DNA of 64,000 nt. Origin: Massilia oculi. GTDB lineage: Bacteria > Pseudomonadota > Gammaproteobacteria > Burkholderiales > Burkholderiaceae_D. Shown here piece after piece: positions 8,491 through 16,601 of this stretch (positions are counted from its first letter, which is position 1; every line of letters begins with the position of its first letter). The notes below the pieces were generated by a model that saw nothing but the letters and a program-made list of their open reading frames with translations, was not told where the DNA came from and did not search any database. Location: positions 5,642,001 through 5,706,000 of the forward strand of contig NZ_CP029343.1 of the NCBI RefSeq assembly GCF_003143515.1. The letters are read 5' to 3'. Both the position numbers and the translations under genes were made by a program.

Positions 8491-10913
8491 GGCGCTGGCC
8501 GCTGGCCTTGTTGCTGCCATTTGCTGCGGCAAGCGCGCAGCCGCAGCCTTACAATGCCGAGACTACCTACCGCAAATTGGCGGCCGACTATCCGTTTATC
8601 CGCATCGCCAGCGGCACGGCGCCGGCTCCAGTCCAGGTGCGCAAGGACCTGGTCTATGCGGTCCGGGGCGACACTTCACTGGCGCTCGACCTGTACCTGC
8701 CCGCGCGAGGCAAGAGGCCGGCGCCGCTGGTCGTGTTGGTCCACGGCGGCGGCTGGCGCAGCGGCGACCGTAGCGAGATGGCGCCGCTGGCGGCGCGGCT
8801 GGCAGCGCGTGGCTATGCTGCCGCCAGCGTCAGCTATCGCCTGTCCGGCCAGGCACCTTACCCAGCGGCGATCGACGACGTCAGGCAAGCCGTAGGCTGG
8901 CTGCAGGCGAGCGCTGAGCGCTTCGGCGTCGATCCGGCGCGCGTGGCGATCGCAGGCGGTTCGGCCGGAGGGCAGATTGCCGCCCTGGTCGGCATGACGG
9001 ATCGGGGCGCCATCCGGGCGGTCGTCAATATCGATGGCCTGTCCGACTTCACCTCCGCCGAAGTCCTGCGTCACGAGGACGACCCAGCCAAGAGTCCGTC
9101 GGCCGCCGGCGCCTGGTTTGGCGGGCGCTATGCCGAACAGCGTGAGGTATGGCATGCAGCGTCGCCGATTTCGCATGTCGACATGGCCAGCCCGCCGGTC
9201 CTGTTCATCGTGAGCGGTGTGCCGCGCTTCTCGGCCGGGCGCGAAGCGATGATGGCCAAGCTGCGGAGCCATGGCGTCCTGGCCGAGACCGTGGCGCTGC
9301 CCGGTACGCCGCACGCGTTCTGGCTGTTCGACCCGTGGCTGGCGCCGACCGTGGACGCGATGGGCGACTTCCTGGGGCGAGTACTCGGCCCCATGCCGGC
9401 CCGGGCGCCCTGGTCGTCCGACCTGGGAAATGGCCGCTACCGCAATCCGATCCTGCACGCCGATTACTCCGACCCGGACGTGATCCGCGTGGGGGACACC
9501 TACTACATGGTGGCGTCGAGCTTCGCCAACTCGCCCGGCTTGCCCCTGTTGACGTCGAAGGACATGGTCAACTGGGAGCTGACGGGCCATGCGCTGCCGC
9601 GCCTCGTGCCCGAGGCGGCGTTCGCGACGCCCCAACACGGCAAGGGCGTCTGGGCGCCGTGCCTGCGCTACCACGACGGCAAGTTCTGGATCTTCTATCC
9701 GGATCCCGACCAGGGCGTGTTCGTCACCACCGCGACCAGTTTCAACGGCCCATGGAGCGCGCCGCACCTGCTCCTGCCGGGCAAGGGCATCATCGACCCG
9801 ACGCCGCTGTGGGACGACGACGGCAAGGCCTGGCTGCTGCACGCCTGGGCGAAAAGCCGCGCCGGCTTCAATAATGTCTTGACCTTGCGTCGCATGGCGC
9901 CCGATGGCCGCAGCCTGCAGGACGACAAAGGCAAGGTGGTCATCGACGGCAATCGTCTGCCGGCCTACCGCACGCTGGAAGGACCGAAGCTGTACAAGGC
10001 CGATGGCTGGTACTACGTGTTCGCCCCGGCCGGCGGCGTCGAGCATGGCTGGCAGTCGGTGTTCCGTTCGCGTTCGATCGAGGGGCCGTACGAGGACCGC
10101 ATCGTGCTGGCCCAGTCGACCACCGACGTCAATGGCCCGCACCAGGGCGCCTGGGTCAGGACGCCGGAAGGGACTGACTGGTTCTTCCACTTCCAGGACA
10201 AGCGCGCCTATGGCCGCGTGGTGCACCTGCAACCGATGCGCTGGCAGGACGGCTGGCCGCTGATTGGCGAGCCGTCCGCTGCCCCTGGCGTCGGCCAGCC
10301 GGTGCTGGAGCACGACAAGCCGGTGGCGGGCGCCTATCCGCGGCGTCAGCCTGCGGTCGGCGACGAGTTCGACGGAGCGACGCTCGGCCCGCAGTGGCAA
10401 TGGGCCGCCAACTGGAAGACCGGCTGGTATGCGCTGGGGGACGGCAAGCTGCGCCTGAACGCCCAGCCGCAGGCGCCGTTGCGCCAGCTGGCGTCGGTGC
10501 TGACCCATAAATTCGTGGCGCCGACGTTCAGCGCGACGGCAAGCGTGCGCCTGAACTCGGTGCGCGATGGCGACCAGGCCGGCTTCGGCATCGCGGGGCT
10601 GGCGGACAACTGGTTCGGGGTGCGCCAGGTTGCCGGAGTTCCTCGAATGGTGACAATGCGCTGCGGCGAGGGCGGGCCATGCGTGGAAGAGGTCGGGGCG
10701 GCGCTGCCGCGCCTCGACGTGCGCCTGAAGATCGACGTGACGGATGGCGCGCGGGTGGCGTTCTCGTACAGCGCCGATGGCGGCGGCTTCGTTGCGCTCG
10801 GCACGCCGTTCGAGGCGCGCATGGGGCGCTGGGTGGGCGCGCAACTGACGCTGTTCGCCACCGGGGCGCCGGGCGCGCACGCGGACGTCGACTACGTCCG
10901 CATCACGCCCTGA
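8487..10913 (+). CDS. Two-domain secreted enzyme: alpha/beta-hydrolase esterase plus GH43 glycosidase
   Basis: An 808-residue protein from GTG 8487 with a signal peptide (RRWPLALLLPFAAASAQ). Residues about 50-300 are an acetylesterase-like alpha/beta hydrolase: VLVHGGGWRSGD oxyanion segment, nucleophile elbow IAGGSAGGQIA near residue 157, and GTPHAFW for the histidine. Residues about 315-640 are a GH43 five-blade propeller: HADYSDPDVI (catalytic base), IIDPTPLWDDDG and TLEGPKLY (catalytic Glu). Residues about 640-808 form a C-terminal beta-sandwich (DEFDGATLGPQWQW). The likely role is deacetylation plus removal of arabinose or xylose side chains of pectin. Exact substrates cannot be read from sequence. 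Confidence 0.88.
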   Translation: MRRWPLALLLPFAAASAQPQPYNAETTYRKLAADYPFIRIASGTAPAPVQVRKDLVYAVRGDTSLALDLYLPARGKRPAPLVVLVHGGGWRSGDRSEMAPLAARLAARGYAAASVSYRLSGQAPYPAAIDDVRQAVGWLQASAERFGVDPARVAIAGGSAGGQIAALVGMTDRGAIRAVVNIDGLSDFTSAEVLRHEDDPAKSPSAAGAWFGGRYAEQREVWHAASPISHVDMASPPVLFIVSGVPRFSAGREAMMAKLRSHGVLAETVALPGTPHAFWLFDPWLAPTVDAMGDFLGRVLGPMPARAPWSSDLGNGRYRNPILHADYSDPDVIRVGDTYYMVASSFANSPGLPLLTSKDMVNWELTGHALPRLVPEAAFATPQHGKGVWAPCLRYHDGKFWIFYPDPDQGVFVTTATSFNGPWSAPHLLLPGKGIIDPTPLWDDDGKAWLLHAWAKSRAGFNNVLTLRRMAPDGRSLQDDKGKVVIDGNRLPAYRTLEGPKLYKADGWYYVFAPAGGVEHGWQSVFRSRSIEGPYEDRIVLAQSTTDVNGPHQGAWVRTPEGTDWFFHFQDKRAYGRVVHLQPMRWQDGWPLIGEPSAAPGVGQPVLEHDKPVAGAYPRRQPAVGDEFDGATLGPQWQWAANWKTGWYALGDGKLRLNAQPQAPLRQLASVLTHKFVAPTFSATASVRLNSVRDGDQAGFGIAGLADNWFGVRQVAGVPRMVTMRCGEGGPCVEEVGAALPRLDVRLKIDVTDGARVAFSYSADGGGFVALGTPFEARMGRWVGAQLTLFATGAPGAHADVDYVRITP

Positions 10914-10919
10914 ACCTGT

Positions 10920-13900
10920 TCATGGCAGGGGTTCCCAGCCCTGGCCGTCGTTGAAGCGCTTGAATATGCCGCTGCGGGCCGACCAGTCGCGCGCTTCTTC
11001 TTCACGCAGGCGATAGCCACCGAAGGATCGCGGCGTCCCATCCGGCGCCGTATTGCCGGATTCGCGCCAGCCCGATACCGCATCTGCGGCCTGCGGATTC
11101 GGCGCCGGTTGGCGCAGCCAGGCCTCGGCGGCGATGTGGCGGTCGACCGAGTTGCCGATGAAGGCGACGTTGTCCCATGTGTGGGCGGTCCCCGGAGAGC
11201 GGGCGAGATACACGCTGCCGGGCGGCGGCAGGTTCCCCGCTGGCCCTGGTCCGTGCGTCAGCCGCGAGCGCAGGAAGACGAAGCCAGGATCATCGCGTTC
11301 GACAGTCCTTGCCTGCACCAGGTAGCCGCCGTTCTGGATCGACGCGCTGTCGCCGACGCTGCGGATCTCGCTCTCCTCGAACAGCGCCGCGCGATTGTTA
11401 CCCCAGATAAAGTCGACGTTGCCCTCGACCAGCGAGCGGTGGATCCAGGCATAGCCGGTCAGCTGCAGCGTGTCCTGCTCGCTGAGGAAGGCGGCGTTGC
11501 GGGCGATGAGCCTGCCTTTGTCGTTGCTGAAGAAGAGCGTTTCGGCCTGGGCCGAGTGGCCGTCGCTGCGGCGCGTCGTGTTGTGCAGCGTCAGGTCGCG
11601 GATCTCGAGCAGGTCGCTGCCCTGGACCAGGAATTGCGCCCGTCCTTCTGAACCCGGGTTGCGCGCATCGCTGTTGGCCGCCCGGATGATGGTCGCCTCG
11701 CGGCTCTGCCCGCGCAGCATCAGCTTGTCCTTGTCGCGCAGGTAGAGCAGTTCCGGGTAGACGCCGCTGCGCACGTTGACGGTCACCGCCTGCGCGCGCG
11801 GCAGCGTCATCGCATGGTCGAGCGCGCCCTGCACGGTGCGGAAATCGGCGCGGCCATCGTCATCCACCGTCACGCTGTCGCCGACAGGCGGATAGGGTGT
11901 GGTGCGGAAGGTCCAGCGCGCTCCCTTGAACGCCGGGTCGCGCAGCAGGGCCGGATCGACGACGGCTTCGTACTCGACGCCGTAGCCGAGCTTGAGCGGC
12001 AGGCGAATGCGCACCGCATGGCCTTCGACCGAGATTGGCTGGTGGCGTAGCAGGCGCTGCTTCCCGGCCGGGCCGAGCGCGATGACGGTTTCGCCGGGCC
12101 GTATCGTCGCGAGTTGCGCGCCATCATGGCGCCGCACGATGCGCACGCTGCCGGCGCCGCTCAGGACTGGAGGACGATCGAAGGTCATCAGCAGCGGCGT
12201 GTCCGGCGGGACGCCGCGTTCGGCATGCGCCGGGCGCAGGCGCGCTGCCGGCAGCGCGGTGCGTCGTGGCCCGGCGAATGGCGTACCGACTTCCAGCGCG
12301 AACGTGGCTTGCTGCCAGGCCGGGTCCGGGCCGCCGACGGTGATGGTGGCGCGCCCGGGTTTGAGCGGCGTGACCAGCAGCCGGCCGTCAGCGCGGGCGA
12401 CCGAGGCGACACCGGGATCGCTGGAGGTGACGAGCGATGCCTGCCCCGTGACGACGACGCTCTCGGCCGGATCGCCGGCCTGCAAGGCCAGCGTGTTCGC
12501 GCCGAGCCGCAGGGCGATGCGCTCCGCAGGCAGGCCGGCCGGACCGTCGCGCAGGTCGAGCAGGGCATGCCCCGCGGCGTCCCAGGCCGCCGGCGCGCTG
12601 GCGGCCAGCGGCGCGACCTGGCTCGACGTCACCCGCTCGCCATCGAGCCAGGCCGACAGCATGCCGGCCTGACTTTCCACGCGCAGCACCAGCGGCGTAC
12701 CCACCAGCGGCGCGCGCCGCCTGACCTGCTTGAGGCGCTTTGGTCCGCCGCCGCGTGCTTCCAGCAGCTCGACCTGGAGCGTGGTGCCGTCGTCGATGGC
12801 GCGCACGCTTGCGCCTTGCCAGCCACCGTGCTCATCCCGCCGCGCCTGCAGGACGAACGGTGGCGCGCCGGCCTTCACCACCAGGCGCGCCTCGACGACG
12901 CCGTTCTCCCGGTCGAGGGGGCGCGGGCCTGCGTGGGCCAGAACACGACGCGGCACCTCGTGCGCGGGCAGGGCGGCGAACATGTAGGGCACGCGCCAGC
13001 CGGCGTCGCCGCCATACGGGCAGCCGGCCAATGGCTGGCCATTCAGGACCGAATCCTGGTCGATGTGGACGCCGGCGCTGCCGCCTGGCGCGCGCACCAC
13101 CTGTGCGCAGCCGGTCGCGCCCAGGATCTCGTAGGCATTGGCATGGGCAATGACGTGGGCTTCGGTGCCGACGCCCACGCTGTAGGCGTGCGCATACACG
13201 GGATGCTTGCGGTCGCCGACGTGGTAGTTGTTCAGCAGGTGCACCTGGCCGTAGCGCACGCGCGGCGCGCGTTCGCTCACGTGCTCGAACAGGTTGCCCT
13301 TGAAGGTCACGCGCAGGTGCTCACGGTCGCCCTGCGCGCGGTCGCTGCCGCCCACCAGGGTGTTCTTCTGGTGCTGCGCGAAGCGGTTGTAGGTGACGCT
13401 GACGAAGTCCGAGCCATTGGTGATGTCCAGCGCGCCGTCGTGGCACTGCCTGGGCATGCCGTTTTCCACCGGCTGGGTATCGTCAGTCACCGGCGCGTCG
13501 GTGAAGCTGTTGTGGTCGATCCAGACGTGATGGGCGTTCGAGACGCTGATGCCGTCGTAGCGCGCATTCCAGTTGCCCCTGGCCCCGTCCCGCGGGTCCC
13601 ACTGCGGTTCGACGTCGCAGGGATTCCGGAGCATCAGGTTGCGCACGATGACCTGCGACACGCCGGATACGACCAGGCTGGCGTTGACGAAGCCGGCGCC
13701 CGGCGTCACGCCGAGCAGGGTGGTGTTGGCGGGAATGCGCACCACGCCGCGGCGCGCCTGGTCTGCGGCGTCTTGAAAAGGTCGGCCCGCGCTCATGTCG
13801 ATGCTGGCTGCGACGCGCACGATGCGGGCCGGCGCCGGCGCAGTTGCCGGAACCTGCAGCGCCGCCAGCAACTCGTCCGGACTGCGCACCGTGTAGACGT

Positions 13901-14030
13901 GGGCAGGGGCCGCCATGGCGCCGCCGCGCGTGCCGCCCTCCTGGGCCGCCCAGCCGTCGCCGGGCGCATGCTGACGCTCGCTGACCGCCCCCGCCAGGGC
14001 CAGCGCAACCGCCGCCAGGGCGGCGCTCAT
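10920..14030 (-). CDS. Fusion of PL1 pectate lyase and CE8 pectin methylesterase
   Basis: A single 1036-residue secreted chain. Residues about 45-370 form a PL1 parallel beta-helix with HHVWIDHNSFTDAP, RAPRVRYGQVHLLNNYHVG and DGALDITNGSDFVSVTYN. A middle portion has beta-rich segments, including SDPGVASVARADGRLLVTPL (bacterial Ig-like) and PPDTPLLMTFDRPP (SbsA Ig-like). Residues about 715-1036 are CE8: DDDGRADFRTVQGALD, GVYPELLYL, SEQDTLQLTG, EGNVDFIWGNN and SVYLARSPGT. FIWG and YLARSPG replace the more usual FIFG and YLGRPW, though the catalytic QD and VDF aspartates are kept. Demethylation followed by lyase cleavage in one protein is logical. It overlaps the CE12 stop by 4 bp (ATGA). Confidence 0.9.
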   Translation of the reverse strand: MSAALAAVALALAGAVSERQHAPGDGWAAQEGGTRGGAMAAPAHVYTVRSPDELLAALQVPATAPAPARIVRVAASIDMSAGRPFQDAADQARRGVVRIPANTTLLGVTPGAGFVNASLVVSGVSQVIVRNLMLRNPCDVEPQWDPRDGARGNWNARYDGISVSNAHHVWIDHNSFTDAPVTDDTQPVENGMPRQCHDGALDITNGSDFVSVTYNRFAQHQKNTLVGGSDRAQGDREHLRVTFKGNLFEHVSERAPRVRYGQVHLLNNYHVGDRKHPVYAHAYSVGVGTEAHVIAHANAYEILGATGCAQVVRAPGGSAGVHIDQDSVLNGQPLAGCPYGGDAGWRVPYMFAALPAHEVPRRVLAHAGPRPLDRENGVVEARLVVKAGAPPFVLQARRDEHGGWQGASVRAIDDGTTLQVELLEARGGGPKRLKQVRRRAPLVGTPLVLRVESQAGMLSAWLDGERVTSSQVAPLAASAPAAWDAAGHALLDLRDGPAGLPAERIALRLGANTLALQAGDPAESVVVTGQASLVTSSDPGVASVARADGRLLVTPLKPGRATITVGGPDPAWQQATFALEVGTPFAGPRRTALPAARLRPAHAERGVPPDTPLLMTFDRPPVLSGAGSVRIVRRHDGAQLATIRPGETVIALGPAGKQRLLRHQPISVEGHAVRIRLPLKLGYGVEYEAVVDPALLRDPAFKGARWTFRTTPYPPVGDSVTVDDDGRADFRTVQGALDHAMTLPRAQAVTVNVRSGVYPELLYLRDKDKLMLRGQSREATIIRAANSDARNPGSEGRAQFLVQGSDLLEIRDLTLHNTTRRSDGHSAQAETLFFSNDKGRLIARNAAFLSEQDTLQLTGYAWIHRSLVEGNVDFIWGNNRAALFEESEIRSVGDSASIQNGGYLVQARTVERDDPGFVFLRSRLTHGPGPAGNLPPPGSVYLARSPGTAHTWDNVAFIGNSVDRHIAAEAWLRQPAPNPQAADAVSGWRESGNTAPDGTPRSFGGYRLREEEARDWSARSGIFKRFNDGQGWEPLP

Positions 14031-14779
14031 CGGGCGCTCCCGAATGCGGCGGCCATGCCGGGCACCTGGCGCCGCAAGGCGTGCGCCATCATGCTCCCGT
14101 AGCGCTCGGCTCCGGCCGGCCCGACGTGCGTGTGGTCGAAGTTTGCGCCGGCGCGGGCCAGGGCGTCGGCCTGGCGCGGTCCCATGGCCTGGACGTCGGC
14201 CATCGACAGCGCGTTCAGGTCGACCAGCGCGGTCGTCGTCTCACGCGCGACCTGGCGTACCGCGGCCGACCAAGGCGCGAGGTCGTCATGCACCCAGGCG
14301 CCGCGGAAGCTGCGCCGCGTCAGCGGCGTCACCAACACCGGGATGCCGCCGGCGGCCCGGGTCTCCTCGACGTAGCGCCGCATATTGGCCGGGAACTCGT
14401 TTACGATGTCGGTCGAACGTCCCGGCTTGCCGGGCTGGTCGTTGTGGCCGAACTGGATCAGGACGTAGCTTGCCCCGAATGCCTCGCCAGCGCGCAGCAG
14501 CGACTGCACCTCGTCCCAGCGGCCTTCGGCGCGGAAGCTCCCCGAGCTGCGACCGCCGCGCGCAAGGTTGAGGCAGGCGGTGTCGGGAGTGAGGCGGGCG
14601 CACAGTGCGTCGCCATAACCGGTGCTGCTGGCCATGGTCGAGTCGCCCACGAGGATCAGGCGCAGCGGCCTGTCGGGAGCGGCGCTGGCGCCGGTCGCAA
14701 GAAAGGCCGGCAGAACGAGCGGCAGGAAGAGCGGCAGGAAGCGCGGCAGGAAGCGACGAGCGCGGAAATGAAACGGCAT
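14027..14779 (-). CDS. Rhamnogalacturonan acetylesterase, CE12 (SGNH hydrolase)
   Basis: Removes acetyl groups from rhamnogalacturonan so that lyases and hydrolases can act. It has 250 residues from ATG 14779 (TTGGAG about eight bases upstream); a longer open frame to 15052 lacks family similarity and crosses the operators. An Arg-rich N-terminus and a strongly hydrophobic run form the signal peptide, ending near ATGASA. SGNH blocks are clear: LVGDSTMAS (Ser), NLARGGRSSGSF (Gly), IQFGHNDQPGKPG (Asn) and FDHTHVGPAGAE (Asp/His). First gene of a two-gene operon with the PL1-CE8 fusion. Confidence 0.9.
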   Translation of the reverse strand: MPFHFRARRFLPRFLPLFLPLVLPAFLATGASAAPDRPLRLILVGDSTMASSTGYGDALCARLTPDTACLNLARGGRSSGSFRAEGRWDEVQSLLRAGEAFGASYVLIQFGHNDQPGKPGRSTDIVNEFPANMRRYVEETRAAGGIPVLVTPLTRRSFRGAWVHDDLAPWSAAVRQVARETTTALVDLNALSMADVQAMGPRQADALARAGANFDHTHVGPAGAERYGSMMAHALRRQVPGMAAAFGSAR

Positions 14780-14812
14780 TGGCAAACTCCAAGGGGTTTG
14801 CCGGATTCTATT

Positions 14813-14845
14813 TTGGCCTGACCAATTTAGCAAGCGGTCAGGCCA
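14813..14845. promoter_or_regulatory. Paired GntR-type operator upstream of CE12/PL1-CE8 operon
   Basis: TTGGCCTGACCAA at 14813-14825 and CGGTCAGGCCA at 14835-14845, centres 21 bp apart. They lie between the CE12 start (14779) and the end of the GntR gene (14866), so the controlled unit is the CE12/PL1-CE8 operon on the minus strand. This is the third occurrence of the locus-wide motif. Confidence 0.75.
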
Positions 14846-14865
14846 TGCGCTTGTCTGGCAATCAG

Positions 14866-15561
14866 CTAGCCGCGCGAGAACGTTCGCGTCACGCGCTCCA
14901 GGTGTGCACGCATCGCGGCGCGGGCAGCAGGCGCATCGTGCGAGGCGATGGCGGCCAGGATGTTGCGGTGGTCGATCAGGGTCTGCTTGCGCAATTCCTC
15001 GGTCTGGAAGTGTTCCTTCAGCTTGTGCCACAGGCTGCCGCGCTGGGCCCACAGGTATTCGATGACGCCCACCATGGCGGTGTTGCCGGTGGCGCGCGCC
15101 AGCGCCAGGTGGAAGTTGCGGTCGGCGTTCTCGTTGCTGGCGCGGTCGTCGTGCTGGCGCTCCATCTCTTCGACCGCCTTCAGGATGGCGTCGATCGCCG
15201 AATCGGTGGCGTTCTTGGCGGCGAGGGCGGCGATCTCGGACTCGATCATGCGGCGCGCCGCCAGCACCTCGAACGGGCCGGGGCCGGCTTCCGGCACGTC
15301 GGACGGCGCCGCCGCCTTCTCGCTGACATAGACACCGGAACCGCCGCGGACTTCGACGATCCCCGACAACTCCAGCACGATCAGCGCCTCGCGCAGCGAG
15401 GCGCGGCTGACTTCGAGCTTGGCGGCCAATTCGCGCTCCGCAGGCAGGCGCGTGCCGGGCTGGATCTTATCTTCCCGGATCAGATCCTGGATGCGCGCGG
15501 CGACGACGCGGTACAGGCGCGGCTCCTGGCCTGGCTCGGCGATTGCTGGAACTTTTTTCAT
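14866..15561 (-). CDS. GntR family regulator, FCD type (UxuR/ExuR-like)
   Basis: A 231-residue repressor. N-terminal winged helix-turn-helix, residues about 15-80 (RIQDLIREDKIQPGTRLPAERELAAKLEVSRASLREAL), then an FCD ligand domain with DRNFHLALARATGN and a final HRNILAAIASHDAPAARAAMRAHL containing the metal-binding His. It diverges from a second GntR gene. The operator box between them (15604-15649) matches the boxes in front of the pectin genes. The FadR subfamily is known to bind TGGT-N-ACCA-type palindromes, so this is the best candidate for the locus regulator, with galacturonate or a derivative as inducer. That assignment is inference. Confidence 0.88.
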   Translation of the reverse strand: MKKVPAIAEPGQEPRLYRVVAARIQDLIREDKIQPGTRLPAERELAAKLEVSRASLREALIVLELSGIVEVRGGSGVYVSEKAAAPSDVPEAGPGPFEVLAARRMIESEIAALAAKNATDSAIDAILKAVEEMERQHDDRASNENADRNFHLALARATGNTAMVGVIEYLWAQRGSLWHKLKEHFQTEELRKQTLIDHRNILAAIASHDAPAARAAMRAHLERVTRTFSRG

Positions 15562-15603
15562 GTGGCGGGGGCGCTGTCGGCGTAATGACCGACGGGTGGG
15601 TGA

Positions 15604-15649
15604 CGGTCAGGCGATTCTAATTTGGCCAGACCAATCCCGCAAGGTGGAC
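15604..15649. promoter_or_regulatory. Paired GntR-type operator in the divergent GntR-GntR region
   Basis: CGGTCAGGCGA at 15604-15614 and TTGGCCAGACCAA at 15622-15634, followed by CGCAAGGTGGAC at 15638-15649. Spacing, the spacer ATTCTAATT and the trailing element are the same as at 5061-5107, giving a near-repeat of about 47 bp. The position next to the start of the gene at 14866-15561 suggests autoregulation. Confidence 0.78.
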
Positions 15650-15684
15650 ATACCAATGATGCAAGAAAAGACGTCCGCTCATAA

Positions 15685-15714
15685 GATGTCTGACAACTCG
15701 CGCCGAGGTATAAT
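15685..15714 (+). promoter_or_regulatory. Promoter and probable operator of the second GntR gene
   Basis: A near-palindrome GATGTCTGACAAC lies at 15685-15697 and a consensus -10 hexamer TATAAT at 15709-15714, 33 bp before the ATG at 15748. The palindrome covers the expected -35 position and differs from the TTGGTCAGACCAA class. Its half-site GTTGT recurs in the inverted repeat before kdgD (16515-16534). Confidence 0.55.
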
Positions 15715-15747
15715 CGAGGCACTTCACTTTTATCTTCCTAGGCAATC

Positions 15748-16476
15748 ATGGTACTCCCGCAGCGCAAGCACCGCAGTCTGGCACAGGGCGTGGTCGAGCA
15801 GGTCACCGGCATCATCCGCGATGGGCTGCTCAGGCCGGGCGACAAGCTGCCCACCGAATCGTCCCTGATGACGCAGTATGGGGTGAGCCGCACCGTGGTG
15901 CGCGAGGCCATCTCGCACCTGCAGGCGGCCGGACTGGTGCAGACCCGGCACGGCATCGGCACCTTCGTGCTGGACCGGCCGCAGTCGGGCCTCGGCCTCG
16001 ATGCCGAAAGCATCCTGACCCTGCGCGACGTGCTGTCGATCCTCGAACTGCGCATCGGCGTCGAGACCGAAACGGCGGGCCTGGCGGCCAGCCGCCGCAG
16101 CGAAGACCAGGTCGACGAGCTGGCCGGCGCGCTGCTCGAGATGCAGCAGGCGATGGCGGAGGGCAGGTCGGCGGTGGATGCCGACAAGCGCTTCCACCTG
16201 CTGATCGCCCAGGCCACCGGCAACCGCTATTTCGTCGACATCCTCGAGCAGCTGGGCAATGCGATCATCCCGCGCGCGCGCCTGGATACGCCCAAGCTGG
16301 AGCAGGACAAGCCGGCCGATTTCCTCGAACGCGTCAGCCGCGAGCATGACGACATCTTCCGCGCCATCGAGCGGCGCGACCCGGAAGCGGCGCGCGCGGC
16401 GATGCGCACGCACCTTTCGAACAGCCGTGAACGCCTGGTGCAGGCGCAGCGCCGCCTGGAAGGAGCCCTCAACTGA
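15748..16476 (+). CDS. GntR family regulator, FCD type
   Basis: A 242-residue repressor of the FadR/FCD class. The winged helix covers residues about 8-75 (LAQGVVEQVTGIIRDGLLRPGDKLPTESSLMTQYGVSRTVVREAIS). The FCD domain has ELRIGVETETAGLAASRR, DKRFHLLIAQATGN and HDDIFRAIERRDPEAARAAM, keeping the metal-ligand positions. It lies 126 bp upstream of kdgD in the same direction, so it may act on the kdgD-dehydrogenase-transporter-lactonase group through the inverted repeat at 16515. Ligand unknown; a keto-deoxy sugar acid or aldarate is plausible. Confidence 0.87.
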   Translation: MVLPQRKHRSLAQGVVEQVTGIIRDGLLRPGDKLPTESSLMTQYGVSRTVVREAISHLQAAGLVQTRHGIGTFVLDRPQSGLGLDAESILTLRDVLSILELRIGVETETAGLAASRRSEDQVDELAGALLEMQQAMAEGRSAVDADKRFHLLIAQATGNRYFVDILEQLGNAIIPRARLDTPKLEQDKPADFLERVSREHDDIFRAIERRDPEAARAAMRTHLSNSRERLVQAQRRLEGALN

Positions 16477-16514
16477 GGATTGCCGCACATTTTGCTTGCG
16501 GTCGACTTCGCTAG

Positions 16515-16534
16515 GTTGTACGATGACTTACAAC
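16515..16534. promoter_or_regulatory. Inverted repeat upstream of kdgD (probable operator)
   Basis: GTTGTA at 16515-16520 and TACAAC at 16529-16534, a perfect 6-bp inverted repeat around 8 bp, 68 bp before the kdgD ATG. A weaker repeat TTGAC/GTCAA follows at 16540-16558. FCD-type GntR proteins commonly bind TTGT-centred inverted repeats. The neighbouring GntR gene at 15748 is the natural candidate. Confidence 0.5.
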
Positions 16535-16601
16535 TGAGTTTGACTGAACATTCGTCAATCTACGTTTTTGTCCAACACCTAGACCTACGGAGACCTTAGC
16601 A

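Noticed and set aside
14780..15052. N-terminal extension of the CE12 esterase
   Set aside because: The added residues have no family similarity, cross the paired operator and part of the GntR gene, and would hide the signal peptide that begins at 14779.
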